Shown in pieces: positions 36,979 to 40,743 of a stretch of 40,743 nt of DNA. Position 1 is the stretch's first letter, and each line of letters opens with the position of its first letter. The DNA comes from Pseudomonas sp. A-1 (lineage in GTDB: Bacteria > Pseudomonadota > Gammaproteobacteria > Pseudomonadales > Pseudomonadaceae). Position numbers and translations under genes: made by a program. The notes under the pieces are model-generated. The model was not told the origin of the DNA. It saw nothing but the letters and a program-made list of their open reading frames with translations, and ran no database searches. The stretch spans positions 1-40,743 of the forward strand of contig NZ_SSTC01000042.1 in assembly GCF_004801855.1 (NCBI RefSeq), in the 5' to 3' direction.

Positions 36979-38655
36979 GTGAACGTGAAACAGCAAAACC
37001 TGAAAACCTGGTTCAAGAGCGGCACGCCCTGGGTGTGGATGACCGGCGGCGCGGTGTCGATCGCCGTGATCATGACCCTCGGCCTCTTGGCGGTGATCGC
37101 CACCCGCGGCCTCGGCCACTTCTGGCCGGCCGACGTGGTGCAGGCCGAATACCGCATCCCCGGCCAGCCGGCCAAGCTGGTCGCCGGCGAGGTGGTGCAG
37201 GCCGAGGAAGTGCCGCGCGCACGCCTGGCCGCCAGCGGCCTGCCGGTGGACGCCGCCGGCGGCGAGTTCATGACCCGCGAACTGCTCAAGGTCGGCAACC
37301 GCGAGGTGTACGGTGCCGACTTCAGCTGGGTGGTCGGCGAGTGGCTGCACGCGCCGAGCACCCCGGAGCAGCTGGTGGTGCTGGAGCGTCGCGAGTGGGG
37401 CAACTTCTACGGCTATCTGCAGGCGGTCAAGGAAGGCGGCCAGCAGGTCGCCCAGGGCGACGCCGCCTGGGCCGAGCTGCAGGCGCGCATCGAGCGCGTC
37501 GACGAGCTGCACGCGCAGATCGCCCGCCTGGAGAAGAAGGACATCGGTCGCATCAACGCCGGCCTCGAGCGCCTGCGCCTGCAGACCCGCGAGCTGGAGC
37601 TGGAGGGCCGCCTGGACGCCGCCGCGCAGGCCGACCTGGACGCCGAGCGCGCCCAGTGGGACGCCGAGTACAAGGTGCTCGAGGAGCAGCTGGTCGCCCT
37701 GCAGCAGCAGTTCAACCGCGACAGCGTGGTGCTGAAGACCGTCGAGGGCCGCGAGGTGGAGCTGAGCCTGGGCAAGGTGGTGCGCGCCTTCCAGCCCAAC
37801 GCCATGGGCACCTTCGACAAGCTGGGCTTCTACTTCGCCAAGCTGTGGGAGTTCGTCAGCGACGAGCCGCGCGAGGCCAACACCGAGGGCGGCATCTTCC
37901 CGGCGATCTTCGGCACCGTGATGATGACCCTGATCATGGCGGTGATCGTCACCCCGTTCGGCGTGCTGGCGGCCATCTACCTGCGCGAGTACGCCAAGCA
38001 GGGCCTGCTGACCCGCATCATCCGCATCGCGGTGAACAACCTGGCCGGCGTGCCGGCGATCGTCTACGGCGTGTTCGGCCTGGGCTTCTTCGTCTACGTG
38101 CTGGGCGGCTCGATCGACCAGCTGTTCTTCGCCGAGGCGCTGCCGGCGCCGACCTTCGGCACCCCGGGCCTGCTGTGGGCGTCGCTGACCCTGGCGATCC
38201 TCGCCGTGCCGGTGGTGATCGTCGCCACCGAGGAAGGCCTGGCGCGCATCCCGCGCGCCCTGCGCGAGGGCTCGCTGGCGCTCGGCGCGACCAAGGCCGA
38301 GACGCTGTGGAAGGTGGTGCTGCCGATGGCCAGCCCGGCGATGATGACCGGCATGATCCTCGCCGTGGCGCGCGCCGCCGGCGAGGTGGCGCCGCTGATG
38401 CTGGTCGGCGTGGTCAAGCTGGCGCCGAGCCTGCCGCTGGACGGCAACTACCCGTACCTGCACCTCGACCAGAAGATCATGCACCTGGGCTTCCACATCT
38501 ACGACGTCGGCTTCCAGAGCCCCAACGTCGAGGCCGCCCGCCCGCTGGTGTACGCCACCGCGCTGCTGCTGGTGCTGGTGATCGCCCTGCTCAACCTGAG
38601 CGCGGTGTACATCCGCAACCACCTGCGCGAGAAGTACAAGGCGCTGGACCACTGA
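36979..38655 (+). CDS. pstA: Phosphate ABC transporter permease PstA
   Basis: The second Pst membrane subunit, 558 residues. An N-terminal helix (about 18-40) is followed by a long periplasmic insertion (about 45-290) including a charged heptad-rich stretch near 160-255 that should form a coiled coil, then the permease core with [17 protein letters not shown] and the coupling loop [20 protein letters not shown] (as ALGATKAE). The start is GTG 36979, with AAAGG ten bases upstream. It lies 22 bases after pstC. Matching insertions in PstC and PstA suggest they contact each other or PstS. Confidence 0.93.
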   Translation: MNVKQQNLKTWFKSGTPWVWMTGGAVSIAVIMTLGLLAVIATRGLGHFWPADVVQAEYRIPGQPAKLVAGEVVQAEEVPRARLAASGLPVDAAGGEFMTRELLKVGNREVYGADFSWVVGEWLHAPSTPEQLVVLERREWGNFYGYLQAVKEGGQQVAQGDAAWAELQARIERVDELHAQIARLEKKDIGRINAGLERLRLQTRELELEGRLDAAAQADLDAERAQWDAEYKVLEEQLVALQQQFNRDSVVLKTVEGREVELSLGKVVRAFQPNAMGTFDKLGFYFAKLWEFVSDEPREANTEGGIFPAIFGTVMMTLIMAVIVTPFGVLAAIYLREYAKQGLLTRIIRIAVNNLAGVPAIVYGVFGLGFFVYVLGGSIDQLFFAEALPAPTFGTPGLLWASLTLAILAVPVVIVATEEGLARIPRALREGSLALGATKAETLWKVVLPMASPAMMTGMILAVARAAGEVAPLMLVGVVKLAPSLPLDGNYPYLHLDQKIMHLGFHIYDVGFQSPNVEAARPLVYATALLLVLVIALLNLSAVYIRNHLREKYKALDH

Positions 38656-38674
38656 CCGATTTCCGCCGCAGCCG

Positions 38675-38695
38675 GCGGGCCGCACGGCGGCCCGC
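38675..38695 (+). promoter_or_regulatory. Stem-loop between pstA and pstB
   Basis: GCGGGCCGC (38675-38683) pairs with GCGGCCCGC (38687-38695) around ACG, in the 76-base gap between pstA and pstB. No T-run follows. It may modulate the ratio of PstB to permease or protect the message. Confidence 0.5.
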
Positions 38696-38731
38696 GCTGC
38701 GCAACCGAACTGTGAGCGTAGGGAGATCCCC

Positions 38732-39562
38732 ATGTCGCAACAACACACCCACGGCATCAACCTCGACAGCCTGGGCCGCAAGAAGCAGACCCTCGACCTG
38801 GCCAGCGAGCCGGTGGCCCTCGAGGTGCCCGGTCTCAACCTGTTCTACGGCGACAAGCAGGCGCTGTACGACGTGCAGATGAACATCCCGCGCAACCGCG
38901 TCACCGCCTTCATCGGCCCGTCGGGCTGCGGCAAGTCGACCCTGCTGCGCACCTTCAACCGCATGAACGACCTGGTCGACGGCTGCCGTGTGGAAGGCGA
39001 GATCCGCCTCGACGGCAAGGACATCTACGCCAAGGGCGTCGACGTCGCCGAGCTGCGCCGCCGCGTCGGCATGGTGTTCCAGAAGCCCAACCCGTTCCCC
39101 AAGAGCATCTACGAGAACGTGGTCTACGGCCTGCGCCTGCAGGGCATCAACCAGAAGCGCGTGCTCGACGAGACCGTGGAGTGGGCGCTGAAGAGCGCGG
39201 CGCTGTGGGACGAGGTCAAGGACCGCCTGCACGACTCGGCGCTGGGCCTCTCCGGCGGCCAGCAGCAGCGCCTGGTGATCGCCCGCACCGTGGCGGTGCA
39301 GCCGGAAGTGCTGCTGCTCGACGAACCCTGCTCGGCGCTCGACCCGATCTCCACCCTCAAGGTCGAGGAGCTGATCAACGAGCTGAAGGGCCAGTACACC
39401 ATCGTCATCGTCACCCACAACATGCAGCAGGCGGCGCGCGTCTCCGACTACACCGCGTTCATGTACATGGGCAAGCTGATCGAGTTCGGCGATACCGATA
39501 CCCTGTTCACCAACCCGGCGAAGAAGCAGACCGAGGACTACATCACCGGCCGCTACGGCTAG
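38732..39562 (+). CDS. pstB: Phosphate ABC transporter ATPase PstB
   Basis: The ATP-binding subunit, 276 residues. Walker [10 protein letters not shown] (about 65-73), the signature LSGGQQQRL (about 173-181), Walker [13 protein letters not shown] and the H-loop in IVTHNMQQ are visible. The Pst-type [16 protein letters not shown]-loop segment identifies the phosphate family. AGGGAG lies just before the ATG. The N-terminus is about 25 residues longer than the minimal PstB. Confidence 0.96.
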   Translation: MSQQHTHGINLDSLGRKKQTLDLASEPVALEVPGLNLFYGDKQALYDVQMNIPRNRVTAFIGPSGCGKSTLLRTFNRMNDLVDGCRVEGEIRLDGKDIYAKGVDVAELRRRVGMVFQKPNPFPKSIYENVVYGLRLQGINQKRVLDETVEWALKSAALWDEVKDRLHDSALGLSGGQQQRLVIARTVAVQPEVLLLDEPCSALDPISTLKVEELINELKGQYTIVIVTHNMQQAARVSDYTAFMYMGKLIEFGDTDTLFTNPAKKQTEDYITGRYG

Positions 39563-39707
39563 TGGCCATGGCAAATCGCGCCGGACTGCGTCGGCGACGC
39601 TTGCCGTACGGGTCGTGTACTGTCTGCGCGTCGCCTCCTTGTCCGACACGATTTTCCAAGGGCCACTCCATCCTGTTCAGGTATCCGGTTTCAGCGAGGG
39701 TTCGCAC

Positions 39708-40424
39708 ATGATCAACAAAGACGGTCTCACCCATCACATCTCCGCCCAGTTCAACGCCGAGCTGGAGGACATCCGCAGCCACCTGCTGGCCATGGGCGGC
39801 CTGGTGGAGAAGCAGGTCAGCGACGCGGTCAGCGCGCTGGTCGACGCCGACTCCGGCCTCGCCCAGCAGGTACGCGACGTCGACAACCAGATCAACCAGA
39901 TGGAGCGCGACATCGACGAGGAGTGCGTGCGCATCCTCGCCCGCCGCCAGCCGGCGGCCTCCGACCTGCGCCTGATCATCAGCATCTCCAAGTCGGTGAT
40001 CGACCTCGAGCGCATCGGCGACGAGGCCACCAAGATCGCCAAGCGCGCCATCGAGCTGTGCGAGGACGGCATGGCGCCCAAGGGCTACGTGGAGATCCGC
40101 CACATCGGCGAGCAGGTGCGCAAGATGGTCCAGGAGGCGCTGGACGCCTTCGCCCGCTTCGACGCCGACCTCGCCCTGTCGGTGGCGCAGTACGACAAGA
40201 TCGTCGACCGCGAGTACAAGAGCGCGCTGCGCGAGCTGGCCACCTACATGATGGAAGACCCGCGCTCGATCTCCCGCGTGCTCAGCGTGATCTGGGCGCT
40301 GCGCTCGCTGGAGCGCATCGGCGACCACGCGCGCAACATCGCCGAGCTGGTGATCTACCTGGTGCGCGGCACCGACGTGCGCCACACCGGGCTGGCCAAG
40401 CAGGGACCGGCCGACCAGGCCTGA
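39708..40424 (+). CDS. phoU: Phosphate signalling regulator PhoU
   Basis: A cytoplasmic regulator that couples Pst activity to the PhoR kinase and keeps the Pho regulon off in phosphate excess. The 238-residue protein consists of two three-helix repeats, each with a metal-binding E-x3-D-x3-N/D type motif: LERIGDEATKIAKRA (about 100-114) and LERIGDHARNIAE (about 202-214). ATG 39708 is supported by GAGGG seven bases upstream. The 145-base gap after pstB contains no gene; a separate promoter there is possible but not clear. Confidence 0.95.
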   Translation: MINKDGLTHHISAQFNAELEDIRSHLLAMGGLVEKQVSDAVSALVDADSGLAQQVRDVDNQINQMERDIDEECVRILARRQPAASDLRLIISISKSVIDLERIGDEATKIAKRAIELCEDGMAPKGYVEIRHIGEQVRKMVQEALDAFARFDADLALSVAQYDKIVDREYKSALRELATYMMEDPRSISRVLSVIWALRSLERIGDHARNIAELVIYLVRGTDVRHTGLAKQGPADQA

Positions 40425-40428
40425 ACGC

Positions 40429-40456
40429 CGCCGGCCTGATCCAGATCAGGCCGGCG
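40429..40456 (+). terminator. Terminator after phoU
   Basis: A 12-bp perfect stem CGCCGGCCTGAT (40429-40440) with ATCAGGCCGGCG (40445-40456), loop CCAG, starts five bases after the phoU stop. It lacks a T-run but is well placed to end the pstCAB-phoU transcript. Confidence 0.7.
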
Positions 40457-40552
40457 CGAATCCGTTCGCGGCAGCGCCGAACGCGTCTCACCCGGACGCC
40501 GGCCGGGCTGGTAGGCTTGCCCGGTCTTCCGCCCTGCTGACAGCGTGCCATC

Positions 40553-40743
40553 ATGTCCGTCCGCTCCCTCCTGCTCGGTTTCCTGCTCGTCGGCCTGGCC
40601 GCCCCGGCCGGCGCGCTGACCATCTACAAGCATGTCGACGCCAACGGCGTGGTCACCTACAGCGACCAGGCCCGCCCCGGCGCGCAGGTGTTCCAGCTGC
40701 AGCCCGGCGGCCGGCGCGCGCCCGGCGCGGCGCCGCGCGCCGA
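40553..40743 (+). CDS. DUF4124-domain secreted protein, 5' part
   Basis: A partial gene running off the window; 63 codons are visible. A signal peptide (about 1-21, ending AGA/LTI) is followed by IYKHVDANGVVTYSDQARPG, the signature of DUF4124 periplasmic proteins. No ribosome-binding site is strong. An uncharacterised gene of this type is recalled next to phoU in P. aeruginosa (PA5364), so the context is conserved. Function unknown. Confidence 0.8.
   Translation, partial: MSVRSLLLGFLLVGLAAPAGALTIYKHVDANGVVTYSDQARPGAQVFQLQPGGRRAPGAAPRA

Noticed and set aside
34623-38838. Long minus-strand frames (over 600 and over 900 codons) opposite pstC and pstA
   Set aside because: Shadow frames of the pst genes without ribosome-binding sites or recognisable domains.
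39563-39707. Possible separate phoU promoter or Pho box in the pstB-phoU gap
   Set aside because: Single TGTC/GTCG words but no 11-bp repeat and no correctly spaced -35/-10.

Overview
The window is about 40.7 kb of very GC-rich bacterial chromosome. Gene content and order point to Pseudomonas sensu lato (Pseudomonadaceae): the coxB-coxA-ctaG-coxC-SURF1-ctaA-ctaB-sco block, the spuABCDEFGH/spuI polyamine locus beside aguBA, and a Pho-box-controlled pstS + pstCAB-phoU set whose PstS closely matches the P. aeruginosa protein as I remember it. The species cannot be named from the sequence alone. Several blocks that are far apart in P. aeruginosa PAO1 are adjacent here.

Layout. 1-100: 3' end of a 5S rRNA gene and the terminator of its rrn operon. 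170-1084 (-): hexose-6-phosphate mutarotase. 1191-5429 (+): four-gene operon of HlyD-type adaptor, ABC ATPase and two FtsX/MacB-type permeases, with every junction overlapping. 5581-6279 (+): beta-carbonic anhydrase, convergent with a conserved protein of unknown function (6326-6967, -). 7272-15603 (+): a complete aa3-type (caa3-like, with a fused cytochrome c domain on subunit II) cytochrome c oxidase locus with its copper and heme A/O assembly factors. 15735-24857 (-): spuH to spuA, for polyamine uptake (SpuDEFGH) and catabolism (SpuABC), facing spuI (25125-26501, +), followed by aguB and aguA (to 28787, +), which convert agmatine to putrescine. 28788-29659: repeat-bearing, less GC-rich interval with a small HTH/2TM regulator gene. 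29660-32876: TRAP transporter, with dctQ-dctM on the minus strand and a divergent solute-binding protein. 32946-33347 (-): hotdog acyl-CoA thioesterase. 33562-40424 (+): pstS, pstC, pstA, pstB, phoU. 40553 to the end: start of a DUF4124-type gene.

How the parts work together. The cox genes encode the terminal oxidase plus what is needed to build CuA (Sco, perhaps the CxxxC protein at 12270), CuB (CtaG) and heme a/a3 (CtaB, CtaA, SURF1). Agmatine is turned into putrescine by AguA and AguB. Putrescine and other polyamines are imported by SpuDEFGH, then either transaminated (SpuC) or gamma-glutamylated (SpuB, SpuI) and finally released as GABA-type products by SpuA. The pst operon takes up phosphate and PhoU links uptake to PhoR/PhoB signalling; the sequence carries two separate Pho-box arrays, before pstS and before pstC.

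I did not find a clear wholly new system; most of the window is conserved Pseudomonas core. The most unusual points are: a 26-codon translationally coupled ORF made by duplication of the spuG 3' end, wedged between spuG and spuH; a heteromeric two-permease MacB-like exporter whose adaptor carries a cysteine pair placed to staple its helical hairpin; a Pho-box/-10 arrangement that predicts a leaderless pstC mRNA; covarying tandem repeats between aguB and aguA; and absence of two genes expected from related genomes (the small DUF2909-type gene after coxC, and aguR beside aguB).
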